A stretch of 64,000 bases of DNA from Stutzerimonas stutzeri (GTDB lineage Bacteria; Pseudomonadota; Gammaproteobacteria; Pseudomonadales; Pseudomonadaceae): positions 620,001 to 684,000 of the forward strand of contig NZ_PPXG01000002.1 of the NCBI RefSeq assembly GCF_002909485.1. Reading direction: 5' to 3'. Position numbers and translations under genes: made by a program. Each line of letters begins with the position of its first letter. Position 1 is the first letter of the stretch. This document shows positions 1 through 8,665 of the stretch, piece by piece. The notes beneath the pieces were generated by a model that saw only the letters and a list, made by a program, of their open reading frames with translations, did no database searches and was not told where the DNA came from.

Positions 1-320
1 CATGAGCCTGCGTGGCGGCCCCAAGCGTCTACTACCCGCCGAATAGGATGACTTCCTTTCTGACACGTCCGCGCGCGCCCAGTGGACCATCAGGCCAGTG
101 GCGCATTGTTTTCTAATGATGGCCAGCGACGTCATCGGGCGTCGCTGCTGGGGCTCCTCTCACCGTCTATTGCTCTCATAGTGAAGACCTCTGAACCGGA
201 AATGGTGTGACGGTAGCTGTCTGCATGGCCAAGTTTTGAGACTGCGACGCAGATTGCGCTCCAACCGCTTCGCGCTGGAGTAGCATGCGTATTCGCTCAT
301 TTCTATATATGGAGAAACGT
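1..320. other. Upstream region without a confident gene
   Basis: No convincing coding region is seen. A short frame at 2-46 on the plus strand ends in TAG and could be the tail of a gene that starts left of the window, but it is too short to identify. An 8-bp hairpin (arms 124-131 and 140-147) has no T-run, so it is only a weak terminator candidate. The rest should hold the promoter of the SIMPL-domain gene. Confidence 0.4.
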
Positions 321-1046
321 GTGACTACAGCACGAATCGGTTTTTTGCCGGCTGCATTGATTGCCGCTGCGGTGGCGTTTGCCGGCTGGTCGGTAGGGCA
401 GGGCGTGGAGCGTTTTCGCATGGCCGACCGCACGGTGACGGTCAAGGGACTAGCGGAAATGGACGTGAAGAGCGACTTCGCGGTCTGGACGCTGGGCTTT
501 CGCCGTGGTGGCGATCAGTTCGCCGAGGTGCAGAAGGGGCTGAGCGAGGATCGCCAGCGGGTACTGGACTTCCTCCGCGAGCAGGGCTTTACCGATGAGG
601 AACTCGAGGTGCGGCCGTTGCAGGTTCAGGATCTCCTGGCGCGCGAATGGGCCTCGCGTGATGTGGCGCTGCGCTTCAACGGCCAGGGCCAGGTGCTGGT
701 CAAGTCCGAGCGCGTCGATGCGGTGGGCAAGGCGGCCAATGCCATCGATCCGCTGATCATGGCCGGTGTGCAGCTGGATACCGAGATGAACGGCTTTGCT
801 GGACCGCGTTATCAGCTGCGTGGGTTTAATGAGCTCAAGCCGCAGTTGCTGGAGGCTGCCACCGGCAATGCCCGTGAACAGGCGACCCGTTTTGCCGATG
901 ATGCCGGTGCCACGCTGGGGCGCCTGAAGAACGCCAACCAGGGGGTGATTCGGGTGATCGATGACGATGGCAGCGATATGGACAGCGGACGGACCGTGGG
1001 GAAACGGCTGCGGGTTGTGAGTACGTTTGAGTACACGTTGGATTGA
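321..1046 (+). CDS. SIMPL (DUF541) domain-containing protein, exported or membrane anchored
   Basis: This 241-residue protein has one N-terminal hydrophobic segment (about residues 5-25), so it is probably anchored in or exported across the inner membrane. The remainder matches the SIMPL/DUF541 pattern: the early VTVKGLAEMDVKSDFAVW stretch and a C-terminal VVSTFEYTLD strand. SIMPL proteins are periplasmic, often about 230-250 residues, and of poorly known role; some have been linked to oxidative stress. The start is taken as GTG at 321 because GGAG at 311-314 sits 6 nt before it. In-frame ATGs at 285 and 309 would add residues but lack a good ribosome site. It appears monocistronic and is followed by the repeat-filled stretch. 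Confidence 0.8.
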   Translation: MTTARIGFLPAALIAAAVAFAGWSVGQGVERFRMADRTVTVKGLAEMDVKSDFAVWTLGFRRGGDQFAEVQKGLSEDRQRVLDFLREQGFTDEELEVRPLQVQDLLAREWASRDVALRFNGQGQVLVKSERVDAVGKAANAIDPLIMAGVQLDTEMNGFAGPRYQLRGFNELKPQLLEAATGNAREQATRFADDAGATLGRLKNANQGVIRVIDDDGSDMDSGRTVGKRLRVVSTFEYTLD

Positions 1047-1179
1047 GAAGCGGGCTGAGCGCTGGGTGTCGTTGCCGGCCTTCGTTTCTCGCTCGGCGTC
1101 CTGCCTCGCGTCCCCTTGCGCGGCGACCCTCGGAGCAGCGATGGAATGAGGGAAGTCTCGTAGCGAGACCCGGATGGCA

Positions 1180-1960
1180 GGGGCAAGACTTTTGGTTCAT
1201 CGCGCTTTCTTGGGGAAGCAAGGATTGACACCGGACTGGCAAGTTTGGGTGTGTTGAATGAAAGTTTTGTTTTCATTGGCGTTTATCGAGCTGCTTGAAT
1301 GCTTGGTTTCGCCCTGCTGGGCGACTCACTTTTTTCAGTCGCGAAAAAAGTAAGCAAAAACGCTTGCCCCTGCATCCGGCCCTGCGCTTCGCTCCGGGTC
1401 CATTCGCTCCATCGCCGCTCCAGGGGTCGGCTTACAAGGGCCATCCATGGCCCTTTAAGCCTTTCGCCGCATCCCTGCGGCTCAACCCCCTACGCAACGA
1501 TTCCGCTCACCCTCCTGAAGGGGCGTTGGGTGTCGCCTGATGGTTCGTGCAGAAATAAAAAGCCAAGCCAAAGCAAGCATCAACGATCTTCCAGGCAACT
1601 CGGACTCCGTTCCCGTCAGGAGGCCTAGGTGCCCTTCTTCTTTGGTTACTTTCTCGGCGAGCAACGAGATACGGAGCGTAGCGGAGTAACAGCCGCAGGC
1701 TGGCCCGAAGGGCGAGCGAAGCGAGTCAAGTGACTTGGCCGGGGGGCGAAACCAGAAGTGTCAGCACACTCGGTAAGCGCCCTGATCACCAATGTGCAAG
1801 CCCAAACCAAATGGCAGCAACACCCAAACTTGCCAGTCCGGTGTCAAGGAGCCTGTCCCCATGAAATGCGAAGAACCTTTTTTGGGTTCCTTTTTGGGGC
1901 GATTGCCAAAAGGAACTCGCCCAGCAGGGCGAAACCAAGCTCTCAGCCTACTCGCCAATC
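1180..1960. repeat. Mosaic of dispersed intergenic repeat modules
   Basis: The gap between the SIMPL gene and the transporter operon (1047-1994) holds no credible gene but several repeat modules. Module A at 1225-1252 recurs as its exact reverse complement at 1820-1847 (28 bp). Module B at 1301-1324 recurs as its exact reverse complement at 1917-1940 (24 bp). The order is A, B, A', B', so this is not one simple inverted duplication. Small hairpins occur at 1155-1169 and 1873-1889. Wording such as GGTTACTTTCTCGGCGAG near 1640 is typical of dispersed pseudomonad intergenic repeats. Short frames here are treated as spurious. Confidence 0.7.
1328..1351. terminator. Candidate bidirectional terminator hairpin
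   Basis: A perfect 9-bp inverted repeat, ACTTTTTTC (1328-1336) and GAAAAAAGT (1343-1351), has a 6-nt loop. Runs of T and A in the stem are compatible with a Rho-independent stop on either strand, though the stem is AT-rich and it lies about 280 nt after the SIMPL gene. It sits inside the repeat mosaic, just after module B. Confidence 0.4.
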
Positions 1961-1994
1961 GCTTCAGTTTCGCGTGGCCAACCGGCCCGACAAA

Positions 1995-2921
1995 TCAATG
2001 CCCCGGCTGCCAAGGCTGCCCCAGCGACACCGGCGCATACAGCCGCGTGCGGATCGCATCGCGCGAGAGCAGCACCAGCACCAGAATGGTCGCCACATAT
2101 GGCAGCATCGCCAGCAGGTTGCCGGGGATCGCCAGGCCCAGGCCCTGCGCCACCAGATGGAGGATGCTGGCCAAGCCGAACAGGTAGGCGCCGAGCAGCA
2201 CGCGGGAGACTCGCCAACTGGCGAATACCACCAGAGCCAGGGCGATCCAGCCACGGCCCGCGGTCATGTTTTCCGCCCACATCGGCGTGTAGGCCAGTGA
2301 CATGTAGCCGCCCGCGAGGCCGGCCATGGCGCCACCGAACATAACCGCCAGGGTGCGTACGCGCAGCACCGGCAGGCCCATGGCGCTGGCGGCGTTGGGG
2401 TTTTCGCCGACTGCCTGGATGATCAGGCCGATGCGGCTTTTCAGCAGCACCCAGGCGACCAGCGCGAACAGTGCGAAGGATAGATAGACCAGCAGGTCCT
2501 GGGCGAACAACATGCGGCCGATCACCGGGATGTCGCTAAGCAGCGGAATGGCAATCGGCTCGAAGCCCGCCAGCGGCTTGCCGACCCAGCTGGCGCCGAC
2601 AAAGGACGACAGGCCGACGCCGAAGATGGTCAGCGCCAGACCGGTGGCCACCTGATTGGCGTTGAAACCCAGCGCCACCATGGCGAACAGCAGCGACAGC
2701 AGTACGCCGGCCAGGCAGGCGAACAGCACGCCCAGCCAGAGGTTGCCGCTGGCGAAGGCAACGATGAAGCCGATCACCGCGCCGAACAGCATCATGCCCT
2801 CCTGACCGAGGTTGAGTACGCCGCTCTTCTCGCACACCAACTCGCCGAGGGCGACCAGCAGTAGCGGGGTGCCGGTGCGGATCATGGCGTAGAAGATATT
2901 AGTCAGCAGATCCATGTCCAT
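1995..2921 (-). CDS. ABC transporter inner-membrane permease, BMP/nucleoside type (second permease)
   Basis: This 308-residue, very hydrophobic protein has about eight or nine membrane segments and matches the BPD_transp_2 permease family. The signature stretch near residues 25-45 (LGELVCEKSGVLNLGQEGMM) is typical of permeases that work with BMP-type binding proteins in nucleoside/purine uptake. It is the last gene of a leftward operon with a second permease and a two-domain ATPase. The ATG at 2921 follows a GAGG about 8 nt upstream. The substrate cannot be read from sequence; nucleosides or purines are the family norm. No binding protein is encoded beside it. Confidence 0.85.
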   Translation of the reverse strand: MDMDLLTNIFYAMIRTGTPLLLVALGELVCEKSGVLNLGQEGMMLFGAVIGFIVAFASGNLWLGVLFACLAGVLLSLLFAMVALGFNANQVATGLALTIFGVGLSSFVGASWVGKPLAGFEPIAIPLLSDIPVIGRMLFAQDLLVYLSFALFALVAWVLLKSRIGLIIQAVGENPNAASAMGLPVLRVRTLAVMFGGAMAGLAGGYMSLAYTPMWAENMTAGRGWIALALVVFASWRVSRVLLGAYLFGLASILHLVAQGLGLAIPGNLLAMLPYVATILVLVLLSRDAIRTRLYAPVSLGQPWQPGH

Positions 2922-2986
2922 TGGTCAGGCCTCGAACTTCAAGCGGCAAGCAGTGGGTGAAAAAGAGTGGAGTTGAGTGCGGACGA

Positions 2987-4093
2987 TCATGTAGCCGGCT
3001 CCTCTTTGGCGCTGAGCGGTGCTGGCTTGCGCGCCCACAGCCTCAGTCGCGGGCGATAGAGGATCAGCACGTCGCAGGCGAGCAGGAAGAACAGCACCAT
3101 GCCCTGGAACAGCTGGGTGATGGATTGCGGCAGGTTGGCCGCCATCTGCGCGTTCTCGCCGCCCAGATAGAGGAGCGCCATCAGCAGACTGGCGAAGACG
3201 ATGCCTATGGGGTTGAGGCGGCCGAGGAAGGCCACGGTAATCGCCGCGTAGCCATAGCCCGGCGACACCTGCGGCACCAGCTGACCGATCGGTCCGGTGA
3301 CTTCGGCGACACCGGCCAGACCGGCCAGGCCGCCGCTGATCAGCAGGGCGATCCATACCAGCTTCTTGTCGCGGAAACCGACGAAGCCGGCGGCGCGCTT
3401 GTCCAGGCCGAGCACCTTGATCTGGAAGCCGAGAAAGCTCTTCTGCAGCAGCACCCAGACCACCACCAGCGCCAGCAGGGCGAAGTAGAAACCGGCATGC
3501 ACGCGCAGGCCTTCGATCAGCTCGGGCAGCCGGCTGGCATCACCGAACATGGCCGACTCGGGGAAGTTGAAGCCTTCCGGGTCCTTCAGCGGACCGTGCA
3601 CGGCGAACAGCAACAGGTTCAGTGCGATGTAATTGAGCATGATGCTGGTGAGAATTTCGTTGGCGTTGAAGGCCGTTTTCAACCAGGCGCAGAGCCCGGC
3701 CCAGGCGGCGCCGCCGAGGGTGCCCGCCAGCAGGGTCAGCGCCAATGCCCAGCGCGAGTCCCAGTCGATGATGTTGACCGCCAGGGCGCTGCCGGCCAGG
3801 GCGCCGATCAGCAGCTGACCTTCGGCGCCGATGTTCCAGATGCGCGCGTTGTAGACCACCGCCAGACCGAGGGCGCAGAGCAGGATCGGCAATGCCTTGA
3901 CCAGCAATTCGGAGATGCCATAGAGGTCGCCGAGCGGATCGATCAGCAGCACCTTTAGGGTTTCCAGCGGCGGGTGGCCGAGCAGGGCGAATAGCAGGGC
4001 GCCGCTCAACAGCGTCAGCAGCGCCGCCAGCAATGGCGAGAACCAGAGCATGGCCCGTGAAGCCTCGCCGCGGGGTTGCAGGGATAACAGCAT
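2987..4093 (-). CDS. ABC transporter inner-membrane permease, BMP/nucleoside type (first permease)
   Basis: A 368-residue hydrophobic permease of the BPD_transp_2 family, with the conserved block VVYNARIWNIGAEGQLLIGA near residues 79-98 and a later GYGYAAITVAFLG block. It would form the channel of a nucleoside-type ABC importer together with the shorter permease 65 nt downstream. The ATPase gene ends 12 nt before this start, so the three genes are almost certainly cotranscribed leftward. The extra N-terminal length compared with its partner is usual for the first permease of such pairs. Confidence 0.85.
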   Translation of the reverse strand: MLLSLQPRGEASRAMLWFSPLLAALLTLLSGALLFALLGHPPLETLKVLLIDPLGDLYGISELLVKALPILLCALGLAVVYNARIWNIGAEGQLLIGALAGSALAVNIIDWDSRWALALTLLAGTLGGAAWAGLCAWLKTAFNANEILTSIMLNYIALNLLLFAVHGPLKDPEGFNFPESAMFGDASRLPELIEGLRVHAGFYFALLALVVVWVLLQKSFLGFQIKVLGLDKRAAGFVGFRDKKLVWIALLISGGLAGLAGVAEVTGPIGQLVPQVSPGYGYAAITVAFLGRLNPIGIVFASLLMALLYLGGENAQMAANLPQSITQLFQGMVLFFLLACDVLILYRPRLRLWARKPAPLSAKEEPAT

Positions 4094-4105
4094 GATGGAT
4101 TCTCG

Positions 4106-5686
4106 TCAGGCGGCAGAGGTGGAAACAGGGGTGTCGCTGGTATCGAACTGGCCGGCCATCCAGCGGCCGACTTCGACCGGGCAGGTGCTGGCGGTGGCGC
4201 GCTGTGGCGACAGCCGGCCGTCGCTCAGGGCAGCGATGCGGTCGCTGATCTGGAACAGCTCCTCGAGGTCTTCGGAGATCACCAGGATCGCCGCACCGGC
4301 ATCGCGCAGTTCGATCAGCGCGCGGTGGATCGCCGCTGCCGCGCCGACGTCCACGCCCCAGGTCGGGTGCGCGGCGATCAACAGCTTCGGCTGTTGCAGG
4401 ATTTCGCGACCGAGGATGAATTTCTGCAGGTTGCCGCCGGACAGGCTCGCCGCCGGGGCTTGTGCATCGGGCGTCTTCACGGCGAATCGCTGGATGACAT
4501 GCTCGGCGAAGGCTCGCACCTTGCCACGGCGGATCATGCCCTGCTCGACCATGCCGGTCTGCTGATAGGCGGTGAGCAGACCATTGTCGGCCAGGCTCAT
4601 GCTAGGCACCGCGCCATGACCGAGACGTTCGGCCGGCACGAAAGCCATGCCATGCCGGCGGCGGGCGTCGGGGCGCAGATGGGCGACATCGTCACCGAGA
4701 AAGCGGATGCGCATGGCCTGTCCGGCGGACAATCGCTGTTCGCCACTGAGCAGGGCGAGCAGTTCGTCCTGGCCGTTGCCGGCGACTCCCGCGATGCCGA
4801 CGATCTCGCCGGCGCGCACTTCCAGGTCCACCTCCTCAAGGGAAACACCGAACGGATCGGCGTTGTGCCAAGACAATCGCTCCACCCGCAGGAACGGCGC
4901 GCGGCCCTCGCTCTTCGGGTATTCGGCTTCCAGCCCTTCGGCATCGCCGACCATCAGTCGCGCCAGTTCCAGGTCCGAGCATTCGGCGGGCACGCATTCG
5001 CCGGACACCCGGCCGCCGCGCAGCACCGTGGCGCTCTGGCACAGCGCGCGCACTTCATTGAGCTTGTGGCTGATGAACAGGATGCTGCAGCCCTCGGCTG
5101 CCAGCCGGCGCAGGGTGACGAACAGCTCGTCGGCCTCCTGCGGGGTGAGCACCGAGGTCGGTTCGTCGAGGATCAGCAGACGGATGTCCTGCATCAGGCA
5201 ACGGATGATTTCCACCCGCTGGCGCTCGCCGATGGACAGGCTGTGCACCAGCCGGTGCGGCTCCAGCGGCATGCCGTAGCGCAGCGAGACCTCGCGGATC
5301 TTCGGTTCCAGCTGCTTCGGTGTGCCGGCCTCGGCACCCAGAGCGAGAGCGATGTTCTCCGCCACGGAAAGCGTTTCGAACAGCGAGAAATGCTGGAACA
5401 CCATGCCGATGCCGCGCTCGCGGGCCTGGGATGGGTCACGCATCGTCACGCGCTCGCCTTGCCAGCGAACTTCACCGGCGTCCGGCTGGGTCACGCCGTA
5501 GATGATCTTCATCAGCGTGCTTTTGCCGGCACCGTTCTCGCCGAGAAGGGCGTGGATCTCGCCCGGCTGGATCGAAAGGTCGATACGGTCGTTGGCCAGG
5601 CAGCCTGGGTACTGCTTGGTAATGCCGCGGAGCTGAAGGCGTGCGGTGTGGGATTCGGGCATGGAGGTGTCCGCTGGATTTTTCAT
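4106..5686 (-). CDS. ABC transporter ATP-binding protein with two nucleotide-binding domains (nucleoside/sugar type)
   Basis: A 526-residue protein with two ABC ATPase domains in tandem, as in the RbsA/BMP-type importers. The first domain is canonical: Walker A GENGAGKST (about residues 49-57), signature LSIGERQRVEI and Walker B LLILDEPTSV. The second domain has a degenerate Walker A (GVAGNGQDELLAL) with signature LSGGNLQKFILGREI, an asymmetry that is normal for this family. It is the first gene of the three-gene leftward operon. The 225-bp gap before the AraC gene should contain its promoter. Confidence 0.9.
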   Translation of the reverse strand: MKNPADTSMPESHTARLQLRGITKQYPGCLANDRIDLSIQPGEIHALLGENGAGKSTLMKIIYGVTQPDAGEVRWQGERVTMRDPSQARERGIGMVFQHFSLFETLSVAENIALALGAEAGTPKQLEPKIREVSLRYGMPLEPHRLVHSLSIGERQRVEIIRCLMQDIRLLILDEPTSVLTPQEADELFVTLRRLAAEGCSILFISHKLNEVRALCQSATVLRGGRVSGECVPAECSDLELARLMVGDAEGLEAEYPKSEGRAPFLRVERLSWHNADPFGVSLEEVDLEVRAGEIVGIAGVAGNGQDELLALLSGEQRLSAGQAMRIRFLGDDVAHLRPDARRRHGMAFVPAERLGHGAVPSMSLADNGLLTAYQQTGMVEQGMIRRGKVRAFAEHVIQRFAVKTPDAQAPAASLSGGNLQKFILGREILQQPKLLIAAHPTWGVDVGAAAAIHRALIELRDAGAAILVISEDLEELFQISDRIAALSDGRLSPQRATASTCPVEVGRWMAGQFDTSDTPVSTSAA

Positions 5687-5911
5687 GACCAGGGTGTAGC
5701 AAAAAGCTGGCCAGACAGTCAGGAATTTGAAGTGCGCCCTGGCTGCGAGAGTCGAGCCATCTGCTAGCCACTGGACGATGGTAGTCGGTGCATCGCTTTG
5801 GTGCTTCGTGCTATGGCGCCGTGACTGCGCTGCACTGCAGTGGGGCGTGGCGACCGCAGGCCGGGCGTGCTGCTAAGCTAACTCTCCTTTCTGCTCCCAC
5901 GGTTGCCTGCA

Positions 5912-6832
5912 ATGAACCAGATGGACCTTCATTCCGCCGAGGAAACGATTGCCCAGCGCGCCGCGCTGGCGCGACTGATCGACGGCATCGTCGCTGACGA
6001 CGGCATGCATCCCACCGCCATCGACGACCTTTATCTGATCCGCTGCAGCGCGCCGAGCGAACTGGTGCACGGGCTGCACAAGCCGGCGCTGTGCATCATC
6101 GTGCAGGGCAGCAAAGAGGTTCGGCTGGGTGACGAGCTTTACACCTACGATGCGCTGCACTATCTGGTGGTGTCGGTCACCGTGCCGGTGGCCGGTCGCG
6201 TGCTGGAAGCCTCGTCCGGCGAGCCGTATCTGTGCATCCGCCTGGACATCGACCCGGCGATGGTCGCCACCCTGGTGGCCGAAAGCGGACCGCTTGGCCA
6301 GCCCGTCGAAGGGCCGGCGCGTGGCGTCTATCTGGACCGCATCGATGCACCGCTGCTCGACGCCACGCTGCGTCTGGTGCGGTTGCTGGCCAGCCCGCAG
6401 GACATTCCGGTGCTGGCGCCGCTGGCCATGCGCGAGATCTTCTACCGCCTGCTTTGCGGTCGCCAGGGCCGCCACCTGCACGAGATCGCAGTGCGCGACA
6501 GCCAGGGCCATCGCGTCACCCGCGCCATCGAATGGCTGAACCGCAACTACGTCGAACCGCTGCGCATCGAGGAACTGGCGCAGCGGGTCAACCTCAGCAG
6601 TTCGACGCTGCATCATCGTTTCAAGGCGCTCACCGCGATGAGCCCGCTGCAGTACCAGAAGCAGCTGCGCCTGCAGGAGGCGCGGCGGCTGCTGATCGCC
6701 GAGGGGCTCGACGTTTCCAGCGCCGGTTACCGGGTCGGCTACGAAAGCCCCTCGCAGTTCAGCCGCGAGTACAGCCGGCTGTTCGGCGCCTCGCCGGTGA
6801 AGGATTTGGCTCGACTGCGCAGCACGGCTTAA
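5912..6832 (+). CDS. AraC family transcriptional regulator
   Basis: This 306-residue protein has an AraC-type N-terminal ligand domain (residues about 20-180, with KPALCIIVQGSKEV) and a C-terminal double helix-turn-helix (about 210-300, with RIEELAQRVNLSSSTLHHRFK and the closing GYESPSQFSREYSRLFG signature). ATG at 5912 is preferred; TTG at 5903 and ATG at 5921 are alternatives. It is convergent with the CMD-family gene, whose stop is 2 nt away. The N-terminal AraC_N type is often found beside oxidoreductase genes, so the neighbouring SDR and CMD genes are plausible targets, but this is inference. Confidence 0.85.
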   Translation: MNQMDLHSAEETIAQRAALARLIDGIVADDGMHPTAIDDLYLIRCSAPSELVHGLHKPALCIIVQGSKEVRLGDELYTYDALHYLVVSVTVPVAGRVLEASSGEPYLCIRLDIDPAMVATLVAESGPLGQPVEGPARGVYLDRIDAPLLDATLRLVRLLASPQDIPVLAPLAMREIFYRLLCGRQGRHLHEIAVRDSQGHRVTRAIEWLNRNYVEPLRIEELAQRVNLSSSTLHHRFKALTAMSPLQYQKQLRLQEARRLLIAEGLDVSSAGYRVGYESPSQFSREYSRLFGASPVKDLARLRSTA

Positions 6833-6833
6833 C

Positions 6834-7289
6834 TCAGCGCGACGCTGGGTCCGGCACCTCGCGCAATGCCTGGGCGGCATCGATGGCGCGTGGGAAGCCA
6901 GCGGTGACGGTCGTCAGGTACACCACCTCCTTCAGCTCCTCACGGGTGACGCCCAGGCGCAATGCGTAGCCGGCGTGGACCTTCATGTACTGCAGGTTGC
7001 CCTGGGCGGCGAAGGCGGCGATCACTGCCAGCTGACGGGTGCGATCATCCAGCCCACTGCGCCCCCAGACGTCGCCCAATGCGTACTGGGTGATGCCATC
7101 GGCGAGGAACGGATAGTCCTTGCGCAGCGCTTCAAGCACCGGTTGCCCGGCACCGCCGGACAGGTGATCCATCACCTCGATGCCACGCTCATGCCGCTCG
7201 TTGCCGGCGGCTTCCAGCGAGGCGAAGGTCAGTGATCCGAATACGGCCAGGCAGGCCGCGGCCAGTGTGTTGCCTGTACGAAGGGTCAT
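6834..7289 (-). CDS. Carboxymuconolactone decarboxylase (CMD/AhpD fold) family protein with signal peptide
   Basis: This 151-residue protein starts with a probable Sec signal (MTLRTGNTLAAACLAVFGSL...) and continues into a CMD-type helical domain: DDRTRQLAVIAAFAAQGNLQ followed by HAGYALRLGVTREELKEVV. No CxxC redox pair of the AhpD type is visible, so it resembles the decarboxylase-like rather than the peroxidase-like branch. The start at 7289 is chosen over the longer frame because GAGGA lies about 8 nt upstream and it yields a clean signal peptide. The gene is 10 nt downstream of the SDR stop and probably cotranscribed with it. Confidence 0.75.
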   Translation of the reverse strand: MTLRTGNTLAAACLAVFGSLTFASLEAAGNERHERGIEVMDHLSGGAGQPVLEALRKDYPFLADGITQYALGDVWGRSGLDDRTRQLAVIAAFAAQGNLQYMKVHAGYALRLGVTREELKEVVYLTTVTAGFPRAIDAAQALREVPDPASR

Positions 7290-7299
7290 GGCGGCGTCC

Positions 7300-8037
7300 T
7301 CAGTAAGGGCTGGCGGTGGGGCGCACCACCAGCTCGCTGACATCGACATCGGCCGGCTGGTCGATGGCATAGGCGATGGCGCGGGCGATGGCTTCGGCCG
7401 GAATGGCGATGCGGCGGAAGTCGTCCATGGCCGAGCGTGCGGTGTCGTCGGAAATGCTCTCGGCCAGTTCCGATTCGGTGACGCCGGGCGAAACCAGAGT
7501 CACGCGGATATCGCCACCGACCTCCTGGCGCAGGCCTTCGGAGATGGCCCGCACCGCATACTTGGTGGCGCAGTACACCGCTGCGGTCGGGCTCACCGCG
7601 TAGGCGCCGATGGAGGCGATGTTGACGAACTGGCCGGCGCGCTGGCGCTGCATCAGCGGTAGACCGGCGGCGATTCCGTGCAGCACGCCGCGGATGTTCA
7701 CGTCGATCATGCGGTTCCACTCGTCGACCTTCAGCGCGTCCAGCGGCGAAAGCGGCATCACCCCGGCGTTGTTGACGATCACGTCGACGCGGCCGAAGCG
7801 CTGTTCGGCGAAGTCGATGAAGGCCTGGGTGTCCTCGCGGCTGGTGACGTCCAGCGCACGGCAGGCGGCAATGCCACCGCTTTCGCCGATCTCGGCGACA
7901 AGCTTTTCCAGCCGATCCAGGCGTCGCGCGCCCAGCACTACCGTTGCGCCTTGGGCCGCCAGCAGGCGCGCCGTGGCTTCGCCGATGCCACTGCTGGCGC
8001 CGGTGATGAGTACGATTTTCCCGTTGATGTTCGACAT
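7300..8037 (-). CDS. Short-chain dehydrogenase/reductase (SDR), classical type
   Basis: A 245-residue classical SDR. It has the nucleotide-binding TGASSGIG near residues 12-19, the NNAGVMPLS motif near 88-96, the catalytic Ser region (VNIASIGA) and YCATK with the catalytic Tyr and Lys near 155-159. These enzymes reduce or oxidise carbonyl/alcohol groups with NAD(P)H in the cytoplasm. It heads a two-gene leftward unit with the CMD protein and faces the AraC gene beyond it. This SDR plus CMD plus AraC grouping recurs in pseudomonads as a small aldehyde or ketone stress module; the substrate here is unknown. Confidence 0.85.
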   Translation of the reverse strand: MSNINGKIVLITGASSGIGEATARLLAAQGATVVLGARRLDRLEKLVAEIGESGGIAACRALDVTSREDTQAFIDFAEQRFGRVDVIVNNAGVMPLSPLDALKVDEWNRMIDVNIRGVLHGIAAGLPLMQRQRAGQFVNIASIGAYAVSPTAAVYCATKYAVRAISEGLRQEVGGDIRVTLVSPGVTESELAESISDDTARSAMDDFRRIAIPAEAIARAIAYAIDQPADVDVSELVVRPTASPY

Positions 8038-8158
8038 GGGTTGTCCTCCGCAGGTTGATTCGGGCGACGTCGATGACGCCGTGGTTCGAATACTGCGATG
8101 GAGGACGGTTGCGGTGTTATGGCGATCCTGCCGGGCGCTTGCCTGATTCTGGCGGGGC

Positions 8159-8629
8159 TTACCAGATACCTTCGTGCAGGGCGGCAGCCTCGTCTTCCAG
8201 CAGCGGGCCGAGCACCTCGACCTTGCGCTGGCCGGCCTCGAAGACGGTGCGGCAAGGCAGGTCCAGCGTCGGGTTCTCCGGATGGTTGCCGGTGATGTCC
8301 TTCAGGCTGCGCTCGGAAAGGCCATAGACCACGCGACCCAGCCCGACCCAGTAAGCGGCGCCGGCGCACATGGCGCAGGGTTCGGCGGAGGTGTACATGG
8401 TGCAGCGCGAGAGGAATTCCGGCGTGTAGCGGGTCGAGGCTCGGGTCATCAGCACACGCTCGGCGTGGCCGGTCATGTCGTGGTCGGGCATGTAGGCGTT
8501 GCCCTGTTCCAGCAGCACTTCACCGTCCGGCCCGACCAGGATGGCGCCGAACGGATGGGTGCCGTTTTCCAGCGCGCGGCGGGCGACGTCGAAGCTTTTG
8601 CGCAGCAGGGCGAGATCGTCGAGAGGCAT
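8159..8629 (-). CDS. Nucleoside/nucleobase deaminase (CMP/dCMP deaminase fold)
   Basis: A 156-residue zinc deaminase of the cytidine/guanine deaminase superfamily. The zinc and catalytic motifs are HAE (about residue 55, in GHAERVLM) and PCAMC (about residue 85, in SAEPCAMCAGAAYW). Its size fits guanine/cytosine-type or other free-base deaminases rather than tRNA adenosine deaminase TadA. It is the last gene of a six-gene leftward operon containing an ABC importer, a dioxygenase and a hydrolase. That context suggests deamination of an imported, possibly oxidised, nitrogen heterocycle. The exact substrate cannot be assigned. Confidence 0.8.
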   Translation of the reverse strand: MPLDDLALLRKSFDVARRALENGTHPFGAILVGPDGEVLLEQGNAYMPDHDMTGHAERVLMTRASTRYTPEFLSRCTMYTSAEPCAMCAGAAYWVGLGRVVYGLSERSLKDITGNHPENPTLDLPCRTVFEAGQRKVEVLGPLLEDEAAALHEGIW

Positions 8630-8665
8630 GGCGTTATCCAGACTGAGATGAAGAGGTGGTGGGCT

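Noticed and set aside
1043..1960. Several short frames in the repeat-filled gap
   Set aside because: They follow repeat modules, overlap one another in several frames and lack homology or ribosome sites.
2099..5767. Long plus-strand open frames opposite the ABC transporter genes (for example 2921-3958 and 4325-5767)
   Set aside because: They mirror genuine ABC genes on the minus strand, are Gln/His/Arg-rich, have no family motifs or ribosome sites, and arise from the third-position GC bias.
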